A stretch of 44,062 nt of DNA from Bradyrhizobium sp. GTDB lineage: Bacteria; Pseudomonadota; Alphaproteobacteria; Rhizobiales; Xanthobacteraceae. The DNA is taken from NCBI RefSeq assembly GCF_016213215.1, contig NZ_JACRAW010000041.1:1-44062 (forward strand). The letters are read 5' to 3'. The notes below the pieces were generated by a model. The model made no database searches. It was not told where the DNA came from and saw nothing but the letters and a program-made list of their open reading frames with translations. Positions within the stretch are counted from its first letter, which is position 1. Every line of letters starts with the position of its first letter. Both the position numbers and the translations under genes were made by a program. This document shows, piece after piece, positions 34,576-43,137 of the stretch.

Positions 34576-35273
34576 GAACGCTGCGCATCCTCTTCGCTAA
34601 GGAGCTGAACGCGACCCTGACTTCGCCGATCGGCTACACGGTTGCAGCCGTGTTCCTTCTCGTGCTCGGCTATACGTTCAGCCTGACGCTGTTCGTTACC
34701 AAGGTCGCGAACCTCCAGTATATTTTTCACCAAATGTACGTCCTGTCGATCCTGCTGGTGCCCGTGCTGACCATGCGCACGTTCGCCGAGGAGCGGCGGT
34801 CTGAAACGCTGGAACTGCTGCTCACTGCGCCCATTCGGGAACTTTCCGTCGTCCTGGCGAAGTATGCCGCTACGTTGACGCTCGTGATCGGCATTTTCGC
34901 GCTGACGCTTATCTACGCTCTCATCCTCGACCGCTACGGCGAACCGGACTGGGGACCGATCTACGCAGGCTATCTTGCGCTGGCGCTCCACGCCTCGCTG
35001 CTGGTGGCGGTCGGCCTATTGATGTCGAGCATTACCGAGAACCAGGTGGTCGCCGCGGCGTTGTCGATCGGCGCGTTCCTGATGCTCTGGTTCGCCGACT
35101 CAGTATCCTATCTACTGCCGCCGCCGTTTGACAGCTTTGCCATAAACCTTTCCTTGATCGGCCATTTCAAACCGATGGTCAGCGGCTCGGTGTTCCTGTC
35201 GGACATCGGTTATTTCGTCACCGCGAGCATGCTTGCGCTTTTCCTCACCGCCTGGGGGCTTGCCCAGAGATGA
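34572..35273 (+). CDS. ABC-2 type permease (GldF-like)
   Basis: The 233-aa inner-membrane protein has six hydrophobic segments, for example GYTVAAVFLLVLGYTFSLTL and YVLSILLVPVLTMRTFAEE. The motif RTFAEERRSETLELLLTAP is typical of ABC-2/GldF permeases. Four-base overlaps at both ends couple it to the ATPase and to the GldG-like gene. The substrate is unknown. Confidence 0.88.
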   Translation: MRTLRILFAKELNATLTSPIGYTVAAVFLLVLGYTFSLTLFVTKVANLQYIFHQMYVLSILLVPVLTMRTFAEERRSETLELLLTAPIRELSVVLAKYAATLTLVIGIFALTLIYALILDRYGEPDWGPIYAGYLALALHASLLVAVGLLMSSITENQVVAAALSIGAFLMLWFADSVSYLLPPPFDSFAINLSLIGHFKPMVSGSVFLSDIGYFVTASMLALFLTAWGLAQR

Positions 35274-36829
35274 GCGACCAGCAAGGTCCCACAAACCTGC
35301 CGGCCGAGGACGCGACTTTTCTTCAACACCTCCTTCAGCCGCTGCAATCGCTTGACTGGGTCAATCTCGGCTGGTTTGCGGGAGTGATCTTCGCTCTGGC
35401 GGTACTGTTTGCGGCCGGGCTGAAGTTGCCGGTGCGGCTCGCCTTCGCCAGCCGCATTGCATCCGCCACTCTCGTCCTCGCCGTCGCCGGGGCAGTCACG
35501 ATCCTCGCCAATGTGGCGCTGTTCCGCCACGACGCTCATCTCGACCTTACCCACGAAAAAGCCTTCACCCCGTCGGCAGAGGCGCGCGGGATCGTGCGCA
35601 CGCTCAGCGAACCCATCGAGGTGGCTTATTTCTACCAGAAGCAGAATCAGGCTGCTCGCGCGCTGGGTGCCATGCTGCGGCAGCTCGAGCGGGAGAACGG
35701 GAATTTTCGCGTGCAGCTGATAGACGCCGACCAGAATCCAGCGCTGGCCAGTAGCCAAGGCGTGCGAACCTACAATTCGGCGCTGCTACGGCTCGGTGAG
35801 CGCCGCGTCGAAGTGATCACCACCGACGACCGCGAGATCGCGCTCGGTGTGTTGCGGCTGCTACGCATACGCGAGGTCGTGATCTGCTTCGCGTCGGGGC
35901 ATGGTGAATACGACATCGACAATTTCGAGTTTCACACGCATTTCGAAGGCGCCCACAACCACAGCCACCACGCCTCCGGCACCGGTGTGGTGCTGATGGA
36001 ACAGCATGGTCTTGGCCGCCTGAGGCGCGCCATCGAGAAGCTTGGCCTGACCGCCCGCAAGATCTCCTTCGCTACGGGCGAGCCGATACCGGATGATTGC
36101 GCCGCGATGATCGAAGCAAATCCGCGGACCCGGTACAGCCCCGGCGAAGCCGACGCGATGCGCCGCTATCTGGAGCGCGGTGGCTCTGCGATGTTCCTGA
36201 TCGAGCCGGACTATGCCCTCGACGAGAGCATCGCGGCCTTGCTTGCTGGCGCTGGAATTGCGGTGCGCGAGGGCGTGATCGTCGATCCGACTGAGCACTA
36301 TTTCACCGATGAGCAGATGATCGCCGTATCGCGCTACGGTTCCCACCCTGTCACACGGGGACTGGCACTGTCGTTCTATCCCGGTGCGCGGCCGTTAGAG
36401 GTCGTGCCGGTGCCGGGTGTGAGAGCAACGCCACTGGCTGTCAGCAGCGCCGACAGCTACGTGATCGCAAATCGTCTGGAGGATCAGACAAAGGCCAAGT
36501 CCGGCCCGCGCGCATCACAGATCATCGAGCTCGCCGCCGAGGGACGGTTGAATGGATCGGCAACGACCTTCCGATTGATTGTCGCGGGCGACGCCGATTT
36601 TGCTTCCAATTCCTTCTTTCCCTATTTGGCCAACTCCGACGCCGTGCTGGCCGGAATCTCTTGGCTGACGCGTGAGGAACGGGCGCCAGCGATGAAACCG
36701 CCGGTCGAGGTGCTGCCCACGGTGTCGCTCACCGGCGATCAGATGCGCGGCATCTTTTTCGTCACGGTTTTGTTGATCCCCGGGCTGATCGCATTCGCCG
36801 GCAGCGCGATGTGGTGGTGGCGGCGATGA
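35270..36829 (+). CDS. GldG-like protein with histidine-rich insert
   Basis: The 519-aa protein has two N-terminal membrane helices (WFAGVIFALAVLFAAGLKLP and SATLVLAVAGAVTILANVAL). A large periplasmic GldG/IFT52-like domain follows (LSEPIEVAYFYQKQNQA, EVVICFASGHGEYD, RRYLERGGSAMFLIEP), then a C-terminal helix (IFFVTVLLIPGLIAFAGSAM). Residues 222-234, HTHFEGAHNHSHH, contain six His and look like a metal-binding loop. GldG domains in other transporters act as accessory periplasmic parts of ABC-2 systems. Overlap with DUF4340-like gene start (ATGA) shows coupling. The function of the system is unknown. Confidence 0.85.
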   Translation: MSDQQGPTNLPAEDATFLQHLLQPLQSLDWVNLGWFAGVIFALAVLFAAGLKLPVRLAFASRIASATLVLAVAGAVTILANVALFRHDAHLDLTHEKAFTPSAEARGIVRTLSEPIEVAYFYQKQNQAARALGAMLRQLERENGNFRVQLIDADQNPALASSQGVRTYNSALLRLGERRVEVITTDDREIALGVLRLLRIREVVICFASGHGEYDIDNFEFHTHFEGAHNHSHHASGTGVVLMEQHGLGRLRRAIEKLGLTARKISFATGEPIPDDCAAMIEANPRTRYSPGEADAMRRYLERGGSAMFLIEPDYALDESIAALLAGAGIAVREGVIVDPTEHYFTDEQMIAVSRYGSHPVTRGLALSFYPGARPLEVVPVPGVRATPLAVSSADSYVIANRLEDQTKAKSGPRASQIIELAAEGRLNGSATTFRLIVAGDADFASNSFFPYLANSDAVLAGISWLTREERAPAMKPPVEVLPTVSLTGDQMRGIFFVTVLLIPGLIAFAGSAMWWWRR

Positions 36830-37347
36830 GCCGGCTGGTCTGGGCAGCGGCCGCGCTCGGGGCCACAGCCTTCCTCGCGGGGCTGGCGTTTACCGGCGGT
36901 CGCGGCGGTCCCGGGCTTGAGCCGTTTAGGCCGAGGGGTTTGATGACGATCCCGGTCGAGGACGTGCGCGAGGTTGATGTCACAGCCTCGAACGGCCATT
37001 GGCACTTCATGCGCACCCAGGACGGCTGGCGCGCCACGATAGGGGCAACCACCACAGGTTTCGAGACGCGCCTGGACAGCGCACTTCGGCTCCTGCGCAA
37101 TTCGGGGCCAGACCGCGTTTTGACCGAGGCGGAAGTCAACCAAGCTGGCGCGGCGCAGTTTGGCCTCGCACCGCCCCGGCTCCGCATCATCGTCAGCGGG
37201 TCCGGCGCTTCCGTGTTCACCATCTCATTCGGCACCACCAATCCGATAGGCCTGTCGCACTATGCGAGGCTGGAGGGCAGTCGGGAGATCGCGCTTCTGC
37301 CCGCATTCGTGGCCGAGGAATGGGAGCGGATGGGAGGAACTCCGTGA
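36826..37347 (+). CDS. DUF4340-like membrane-anchored protein
   Basis: From the ATG overlapping the preceding stop (ATGA, 36826) the product is 173 aa. It has an N-terminal anchor (LVWAAAALGATAFLAGLAFT) and a DUF4340-like soluble part: VREVDVTASNGHWHFMRTQD, GWRATIGATTTGFETRLDSA and FGLAPPRLRIIVSG. DUF4340 proteins commonly follow GldG-type genes. It is shorter than the usual 300-plus residues, so it may hold one repeat of the domain. Its stop overlaps the next gene's GTG. Confidence 0.7.
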   Translation: MSRLVWAAAALGATAFLAGLAFTGGRGGPGLEPFRPRGLMTIPVEDVREVDVTASNGHWHFMRTQDGWRATIGATTTGFETRLDSALRLLRNSGPDRVLTEAEVNQAGAAQFGLAPPRLRIIVSGSGASVFTISFGTTNPIGLSHYARLEGSREIALLPAFVAEEWERMGGTP

Positions 37348-38399
37348 CAACGAGGCTCGCGGGATGGGCCCCACTCTGGCTAATGCTTATTGGTTGCGGC
37401 GGCGCGCTTGCCCATGTGACCGCGAGCGGACTATTGCGCATCGAATTCACAGGCGGGCGCATGCTTTACGCGCTCTCGGTCGCCTTGCCTGAACTGCCGG
37501 CCGCCTCGGTGATGATCCTCACTGCCGCCGCCAATGGCGACCGCGCAGCGGCGGAGTTGGTGGCTGAGGCGGCGCGAAGGAGCGTCACGGTCGACCTCGA
37601 GGACGGACGCTGCCGGACCGGACGGGTACGCATTGGTGGTGCGGGCACCAACGAGACGCGCGCGACGGTCGAGATCGACTTCGGCTGCGACGCTTCGCAT
37701 GGCCGCCTCGCCATCACTGAGGACTGGCGCGCCTTTCTGGGCGAGCACTACCAGACCATCGGCACTCTCCGTACGCCGAGCGGCGAGCGCCAGGTGATCT
37801 TCGGCGAGGAATCGAGGTCCGTTACTGTGGACATCGATCGCACCTTGGCGACGGGTTGGTTTGACTTCGTCAAGCTCGGCATCAAGCACATCCTGACCGG
37901 CTATGACCATCTGCTGTTCCTCGTGGCGCTGCTCGCCACTGCGAGAGGCGCATGGTCGGTGGTGCGCATCGTCACGGCCTTCACGCTAGCTCACAGCGTG
38001 ACGTTGTCCATTTCGGCGCTAGGCATTGTGACGTTACCTGACCGCATCATTGAGCCGCTGATTGCGGCGACGATCGTCTGGGTCGCGCTGGAAAATCTCT
38101 TCGCGGTCGATCCAGATCGCATGCGTTGGATGTGGAGCTTCGGTTTCGGCCTAGTGCACGGCTTCGGGTTTGCCTCGGTTCTCGGCGAGCTCGGCTTGAA
38201 TGGGGCGGCCCTGGTGCGCGGGCTCGTCGGCTTCAATGTTGGAGTCGAGATCGGGCAACTAATTATCGTCGCCGCGTTCCTGCCGATGCTGACGTGGCTT
38301 GCACGTGGTCGCGGCACTCGGCTGACCCCGCGCATCGCCTCACTGGCGGTAGCCGTCATCGGCACCTACTGGTTGGTCGAACGCATCTTTATCGAGTGA
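37344..38399 (+). CDS. HupE/UreJ-like permease with extracytoplasmic domain
   Basis: From GTG 37344 (GGGAGG seven bases upstream) the 351-aa protein has a signal/anchor, a periplasmic domain of about 150 residues (HVTASGLLRIEFTGG, GRCRTGRVRIGGAG) and a C-terminal HupE/UreJ membrane domain. Family motifs are GIKHILTGYDHLLFL, FTLAHSVTLSISAL and GLVHGFGFASVL, with conserved His/Asp residues of HupE-type nickel/cobalt permeases. Overlap with the DUF4340-like gene (GTGA) shows coupling. The long N-terminal domain is typical of HupE_UreJ_2 proteins. It is likely a metal or small-solute permease; the substrate is inferred only. Confidence 0.82.
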   Translation: MTTRLAGWAPLWLMLIGCGGALAHVTASGLLRIEFTGGRMLYALSVALPELPAASVMILTAAANGDRAAAELVAEAARRSVTVDLEDGRCRTGRVRIGGAGTNETRATVEIDFGCDASHGRLAITEDWRAFLGEHYQTIGTLRTPSGERQVIFGEESRSVTVDIDRTLATGWFDFVKLGIKHILTGYDHLLFLVALLATARGAWSVVRIVTAFTLAHSVTLSISALGIVTLPDRIIEPLIAATIVWVALENLFAVDPDRMRWMWSFGFGLVHGFGFASVLGELGLNGAALVRGLVGFNVGVEIGQLIIVAAFLPMLTWLARGRGTRLTPRIASLAVAVIGTYWLVERIFIE

Positions 38400-38627
38400 G
38401 CTACTGCTGTTGGAGAGCGCAAGCCGCGAGTTGAGGATCGAACCTTACAAGTCCGTGATTGCTTCAGACAGTCCGTGGCCGTTACTGCCCGAATGGTTTC
38501 TCAGAGGAGGCAATGCCTCCTGCAAATGCGCCGTGTTCCTCCGGTGGATTGATGAAAGCTGCAAGTTCTGGCAACCCGTGCAAAGCACTTGGAGCCGCCG
38601 TCAGAGACAGAGCAAGAACCAAAATCC

Positions 38628-38855
38628 TCACATGCCGTGACTCTCAAATACCTTCTGGCAGCTCTTGCTCAGCCTGGTTCTATTCTGCTGCAAACATCGC
38701 TGAACAGCTCCATCATCACCCAATTGCTGTCGGCAAAACCGCTGCGCGTCTCGTCTGCAGGCCTGCTGCTCTTGTGGCGTGCCCATATGACCCTGTGCCA
38801 ACAACAACGATGTGTCGGCCAGCAAAATGAAAAGGGCGAGGGTAACATTGAGCAT
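38628..38855 (-). CDS. Small exported cysteine-rich repeat protein
   Basis: From ATG 38855, preceded by AAGGAG, the 75-aa product has a signal peptide (MLNVTLALFILLADTSLLLA). One cysteine-rich repeat follows: ACRRDAQRFCRQQLGDDGAV and CLQQNRTRLSKSC. The four cysteines fit the bacterial cys-rich repeat family (PF00839-like) seen in many Rhizobiales, probably making disulfides in the periplasm. It is convergent with the HupE-like gene. Function unknown. Confidence 0.75.
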   Translation of the reverse strand: MLNVTLALFILLADTSLLLAQGHMGTPQEQQACRRDAQRFCRQQLGDDGAVQRCLQQNRTRLSKSCQKVFESHGM

Positions 38856-39253
38856 AGTAATCTCCTTATCGTGAAAGAAACAAACGTATTGCATGATCGA
38901 CGGTTCCCCCCGACGGCTCCGAAGGATGCTGAGACCATATGCATTCCCTCACGCTGACAGGACGAGGGCTGGAATCGAACGCCGCCGCGCTCCGGCAAGT
39001 CACTTGGATCTCGTCAGAAGGAATGGAAGTCTCCCCTTCATGAAGCATCGGTGCTGCAAAAATGTAGACCGCCGCTCCCAGCGGAATCCTCGGCGCAAGC
39101 AGTCTCGGCCAGGGCGGACTGGAATAGTGAAGGAGCCGGAATCGGCCCCTCGGCGTGGCCGGGCGTAAAGACTGGGCCAGGTAAGAACCGCAAGCATCCG
39201 GCGATGGATCGCGTGATGGACTGAAGTTGCAACCAAAGGTATCCTTGTCGTCC
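38856..39253. other. Non-coding stretch
   Basis: About 400 bp. Several overlapping frames occur on the minus strand but none has a credible start, domain or composition. It should include the promoter of the cysteine-rich protein. Confidence 0.35.
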
Positions 39254-39364
39254 ATGATCGCGGGTTCTGACATCATCTATGAGCCGGCCTTCTGGGCCGT
39301 GCTGGCTGCTGGCCTAGGCCCGATTGCGATCAGCGGCATCCTCCTATGGTGGTCGCACAAGTGA
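39254..39364 (+). CDS. Putative 36-aa membrane peptide
   Basis: ATG 39254 opens a 36-aa frame whose middle, FWAVLAAGLGPIAISGILLW, is a single predicted membrane helix followed by WSHK. The composition is clearly protein-like and it lies next to another tiny frame with a good RBS. No family is recognised. Confidence 0.4.
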   Translation: MIAGSDIIYEPAFWAVLAAGLGPIAISGILLWWSHK

Positions 39365-39400
39365 TCGCAACGAATGCCATGCTGCGAGGAGGAAGGGCAT

Positions 39401-39502
39401 GTGCAGCAAAGTCCATGGAATGACCCGCTGGACGGACCGAAATTCAAGCAAAAGGCTGATTACAACAATGATTTCGCCTGGCATATCGTCGCCGACCATT
39501 AA
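39401..39502 (+). CDS. Putative 33-aa soluble peptide
   Basis: GTG 39401, eight bases after AGGAGG, opens a short frame reading QQSPWNDPLDGPKF and then ADYNNDFAWHIVADH. The amino-acid use is protein-like and differs from the other two frames. It lies 36 bp after the tiny membrane frame, so the two may form a pair. Unknown function. Confidence 0.35.
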   Translation: MQQSPWNDPLDGPKFKQKADYNNDFAWHIVADH

Positions 39503-39701
39503 ACAGGCAAAGCAGACCGACGCGGCTGGTGAGGATGCCAAGGGCCAGATCGATGTCTTGCAGAAGCACCTGCCGAAAGGCGCATTGACTTAGCGGTTAC
39601 GGAGCTCGCTGCAACGTACTTAAATCGTTGCGAACTGTGGCTTTTGGCCTAGACTTTGGCGTCACCGCATCCTGTGACTATGCGACGCTTTCAATCAGTT
39701 C

Positions 39702-40931
39702 ATGGCTACTGAACAGATACAAACGCTCGTTGTGGGAGGAGGCCAGGCTGGGCTTGCAATGAGCCACATGCTCAAGGAGCGCGGATGCGAGCACCTCGTC
39801 CTGGAGCGTCATAGAATAGCCGAGCGCTGGCGGAGCGAACGCTGGGACGGATTGCGCTTTCAGTTTCCAAATTGGTCGGTCACCCTTCCCAACTTCCCTT
39901 TTCAGTCTGCCGAGCCGCACGCTTACGCCTCGGCTCGCGAGATTGCGGATTTCATTGGGGCTTATGCGCGTTTTGTCATGCCACCTATTCGCTGCGGCGT
40001 GAACGTTCAGCGCCTGCGCTGTCGGGACGCGTCGGCGGGATTTGTCGCGAAAACCTCCCAGGGAGAAATAGCGGCGAGGAATGTCGTCGTCGCAACGGGT
40101 CCATACCAGCGCCCATCGCAACCCTCCTTCCTGCCGGAAAAAGTCGACCTTCTTCAAATCCATGCGAGCAGCTATCGTAATCCGGCGCAGCTTCCTTCCG
40201 GCGCGGTGCTGATCATCGGCGGGGGCGCCTCGGGCGCACAGATTGCGGAAGAGCTCGTGCACGCAGGACGAACGGTTTACCTCTCAATCGGCAAGCATCG
40301 CAGGTTGCCGCGGCGGTACAGGGGACGCGATCTTATCTGGTGGATGTCCGCCTTGGGCCTCGACCGTGTTCCGGCCGAAAACCGCGGAGAGCACAACTCG
40401 CTGCCGCTGATTTCTGGCGCATTCGGGGGCAACACGATTGACTTCCGCCAATTCGCGGCGATGGGCGTCATCTTGCTGGGCCGTCTCGTCTCGGTCAGCG
40501 GACGGGTCTTCGAGTTTGCGCCGGACCTTGCCAAGAACATCGCGGACGGGGACATGTCCCTGATGATGTTCCTAGATATGGTCGACGCTCACATCAACTG
40601 CCACAATATGCTCGCGCCGGACGAGCCTTCAGCTCGCGAGATGTTACCTGATCCACCAAATCTGGCCACGGCCACTAAGCGGCTCGATCTTAGGACCGAA
40701 GGCATAAGCACAATCATTTCGGCTACAGGTTACGCCTACGACTTCGGATGGATCGATGCGCCACTCGTGTTGGATCAGCGGAGCCGGCCGATCCATCGGA
40801 TGGGCATAACGGACCTGCCCGGTTTCTACTTTGTGGGCCTGCAATGGTTGTCGACCGTACGGTCTTCGCTGTTGTCGGGAGTGGGCGAGGATGCGCAAAG
40901 ACTGGCAGATCATATTAAAGCTCGGGGCTAA
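39702..40931 (+). CDS. Flavin-containing monooxygenase-like NAD(P)/FAD protein
   Basis: The 409-aa protein has two dinucleotide-binding motifs: an FAD GGGQAG near residue 12 (LVVGGGQAGLAM) and an NADPH site VLIIGGGASGAQIAEEL near 170. Between them are LRFQFPNWSVTLPN and VVVATGPYQRPSQP, typical of CzcO/YUCCA-type monooxygenases. The late ATGYAYDF motif (ATG box) is present. It probably oxidises a small organic or sulfur/nitrogen substrate in the cytoplasm. It stands alone. The start has only a weak RBS; the substrate is unknown. Confidence 0.88.
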   Translation: MATEQIQTLVVGGGQAGLAMSHMLKERGCEHLVLERHRIAERWRSERWDGLRFQFPNWSVTLPNFPFQSAEPHAYASAREIADFIGAYARFVMPPIRCGVNVQRLRCRDASAGFVAKTSQGEIAARNVVVATGPYQRPSQPSFLPEKVDLLQIHASSYRNPAQLPSGAVLIIGGGASGAQIAEELVHAGRTVYLSIGKHRRLPRRYRGRDLIWWMSALGLDRVPAENRGEHNSLPLISGAFGGNTIDFRQFAAMGVILLGRLVSVSGRVFEFAPDLAKNIADGDMSLMMFLDMVDAHINCHNMLAPDEPSAREMLPDPPNLATATKRLDLRTEGISTIISATGYAYDFGWIDAPLVLDQRSRPIHRMGITDLPGFYFVGLQWLSTVRSSLLSGVGEDAQRLADHIKARG

Positions 40932-41157
40932 ATTCGCCTGGGCCGTCCGGTTTGCGCCAACAGCTGTGGTTCTCGCAATTCCGCTTGTGGCCCAATAGCG
41001 AAGACCGGACCAGCTCTAACGTTGTTTGCCTGTCGGGTTAGACCGGAAGTGCTTGGCCAGCGGCCACAACGACGCGTTTGACCCGAACCGGACCTGCTTG
41101 CAATTACAAGTCGAAAGGTCGTAATCGTGCCGCCGCTTAGAGCAGGGGAGGAAATTC

Positions 41158-41469
41158 GTGCGTAGGATATGCTTTGCCGTCGCCTTGTCAGCTGTGCTGA
41201 CAGGAAGCTCGGCTAGTATTGCTAATTCCCAAACGGGTGCACCGCCCCAAAGCTCAGTTCCTGCTGCTATCGCCAAAGACTGCGAAGCGCACATCTTGAA
41301 GGAAAGACCTAAGACCAAATTCGTAGGACCGTTCGCTCGCTTGGTACCCCCAACCTCGTTTGCGCGAGCGATTAAGGAAGGAAGGGTCCATTCATGGACC
41401 GCATCGTCAAGCATTCTACGGGATGCAAATATTTTATTGGGGATGGCAAGCCTGTATTTGAGGGACTAA
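41158..41469 (+). CDS. Small exported protein, probably frameshifted near its 3' end
   Basis: A GTG preceded by GGGGAGG at good distance starts a frame with a signal peptide (RRICFAVALSAVLTGSSASI, then ANSQTG). The mature part reads AAIAKDCEAHILKERPKTKF and VPPTSFARAI. After about 41390 the frame turns unprotein-like. Another frame continues with DRIVKHSTGCKYFIGDGKP and EGLIPEIQIPRRKL and stops at 41519. A single indel near 41393 would join them into a protein of about 120 aa. No family recognised. Confidence 0.5.
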   Translation: MRRICFAVALSAVLTGSSASIANSQTGAPPQSSVPAAIAKDCEAHILKERPKTKFVGPFARLVPPTSFARAIKEGRVHSWTASSSILRDANILLGMASLYLRD

Positions 41470-41593
41470 TACCTGAAATCCAAATTCCACGGCGCAAGCT
41501 TATGCCCGGAGAGGAGTAACCGGGTGGCGGCGGATCCTGGCAAAGCGCCTAGCCGTCGGACTTTAGATCAGTCAGGTCCGCTTCTGTGAAGGG

Positions 41594-41665
41594 TTTCGGA
41601 TGCCGGCCGCTTGAGGGACGGCGCCGCGTGTTCGGCGGCCGGCGTCCGAAAGCCTCCAAGGGAGG
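41594..41665. repeat. Large imperfect hairpin plus small hairpin, possible IS91-type end
   Basis: Two 17-bp arms (41594-41610 and 41635-41651) pair with one mismatch around a 24-nt loop. Three bases later CCTCC-AAG-GGAGG forms a second hairpin (41653-41665). The site is downstream of the IS91-type transposase gene, where the origin end of such elements lies. The rest of 41470-41925 shows no gene. Confidence 0.45.
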
Positions 41666-41925
41666 AAACCGCGCTTAAGGGAACGTAACGCCGTGCCGCA
41701 GTCGCTATGGGGATTTGAGTGCCGCGGGCGAGCCGGTTGATTGGGATCGATCCGATCCAGCAAGTTGGCCGACGGCGAAACGGCTTCTGAGTGAGCGGCG
41801 GGTCGCGTCAAACGCTGTGAGTTGTCGGACGATTTGAGGCGAGAGCTGGATAGCTGGGCGCGCTCTGCCGTGGCCGGTCCAGAGCCAGCGAGCGCGATGG
41901 GCAGATTTGCGGGATTGCGGCGCGG

Positions 41926-43124
41926 TCATGAGGTGTCGAGCCTGATGACGATCGTTGGAGCTGTCGGCCGATGCCGCGGCGTTGCACTGCGCGCGAACAC
42001 CTCGATGATGATCATGCGACCGCCGCAGCATGGACAGCTCGGCTTGCTGGGATCGACGGCGGCAGCGGTTGGCTGGTCTTCTGGTTTTGCAACGGCGAGC
42101 AGCTCACGCGCACGGGCGATGTTGTCGGCGCAGGAGCTTTTGGCGAACAGGCCGCAGTGGCGGATGCGGTGGAAGCCGCGTGGCAGCACGTGGATGAGGA
42201 AGCGGCGGATGAACTCGTCAACCGCGAGTGTCATGGTCTTCTGCCGTTCGCGCTGCTTGGCGCGGTAATCCTTCCATTTGAACGTCACAGCGGCATCATC
42301 GACCGAGATCAGACGACTATTGGCGATCGCAACGCGGTGGGTGTAGCGCGACAGATAGGCCAGCACCGCTTCGGGTCCGCCGAACGGGCGCTTTGAGTAG
42401 ACGACCCACTCGGCCTTGCGCAGCGGGGCGAGATAGGCCGCGAAGGATCGCGCATCGGCCAGATGGATGTTCTCGCCGAAGAAGCTGAGGCGGCCGGCTT
42501 GGTGCGCGGCGATGAGCTTCTCCAGGAACAGTCGGCGGAACAGGCGGGAGAGTACGCGCACGGGGAGGAAGAAGCCGGGCCGGCAGGACACCCAGCGCTG
42601 GCGTCGGGCGAGATGCCGCCGCCCGGCACGATCATGTGCACATGCGGGTGATGGGTGAGCGCCGAGCCCCAGGTGTGCAGCACGGAAGTGATGCCGATCC
42701 TGGCCCCCAAATGCTTCGGGTCGGCGGCGATCGTCAGCATGGTCACGGCCGAGACCTTGAACAGGAGATCGTAGATCACCGCCTTGTTCTGGTAGGCGAT
42801 GTCGGCGATGGCCGCAGGCAGCGTGAACACGACGTGATAGTACGGCACCGGCAACAGGTCGGCCTCGCGGTCGGCAAGCCATTCCTTCGCGGCAGCGCCC
42901 TGGCACTTCGGGCAGTGCCGGTTGCGGCAGGAGTTGTAGGCGATGGTGGTATAGGCGCAGTCTTCGCAGCGCGCGACATGGCCGCCGAGCGCCGCTGTGC
43001 GGCAGCGCTCGATCGCCGACATCACCTTCATCTGGTCGAGGCTGACATGGCCGGCATTGGCTTTGCGCCATGCTCGGCCATGGCTGCGGAAGATATCCGC
43101 AACCGCCAAGGCTGGGCGCGACAC
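41926..43124 (-). pseudogene. IS91-family transposase, frameshifted
   Basis: The first frame from 43124 has the zinc-finger region CEDCAYTTIAYNSCRNRHC, PYYHVVFTLPAAIADIAYQN and the HUH-type metal motif HPHVHMIVPGGGISPD. It then loses frame at about 42600. The adjacent frame continues with RWVSCRPGFFLPVRVLSRLF, YSKRPFGGPEAVLAYLSRYT and HRVAIANSRLI, with the DDAAVTFKWKDYR block and a C-terminal CPCCGGRM zinc motif. A one-base deletion in the GISPDGQRW region explains the break, so this copy is probably inactive. Confidence 0.88.
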
Positions 43125-43137
43125 GCGCGCGTTGGCG

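Noticed and set aside
39324..39593. Plus-strand 89-aa frame
   Set aside because: The frame is Ser/Arg-rich and conflicts with two shorter frames that have better composition and a ribosome binding site.
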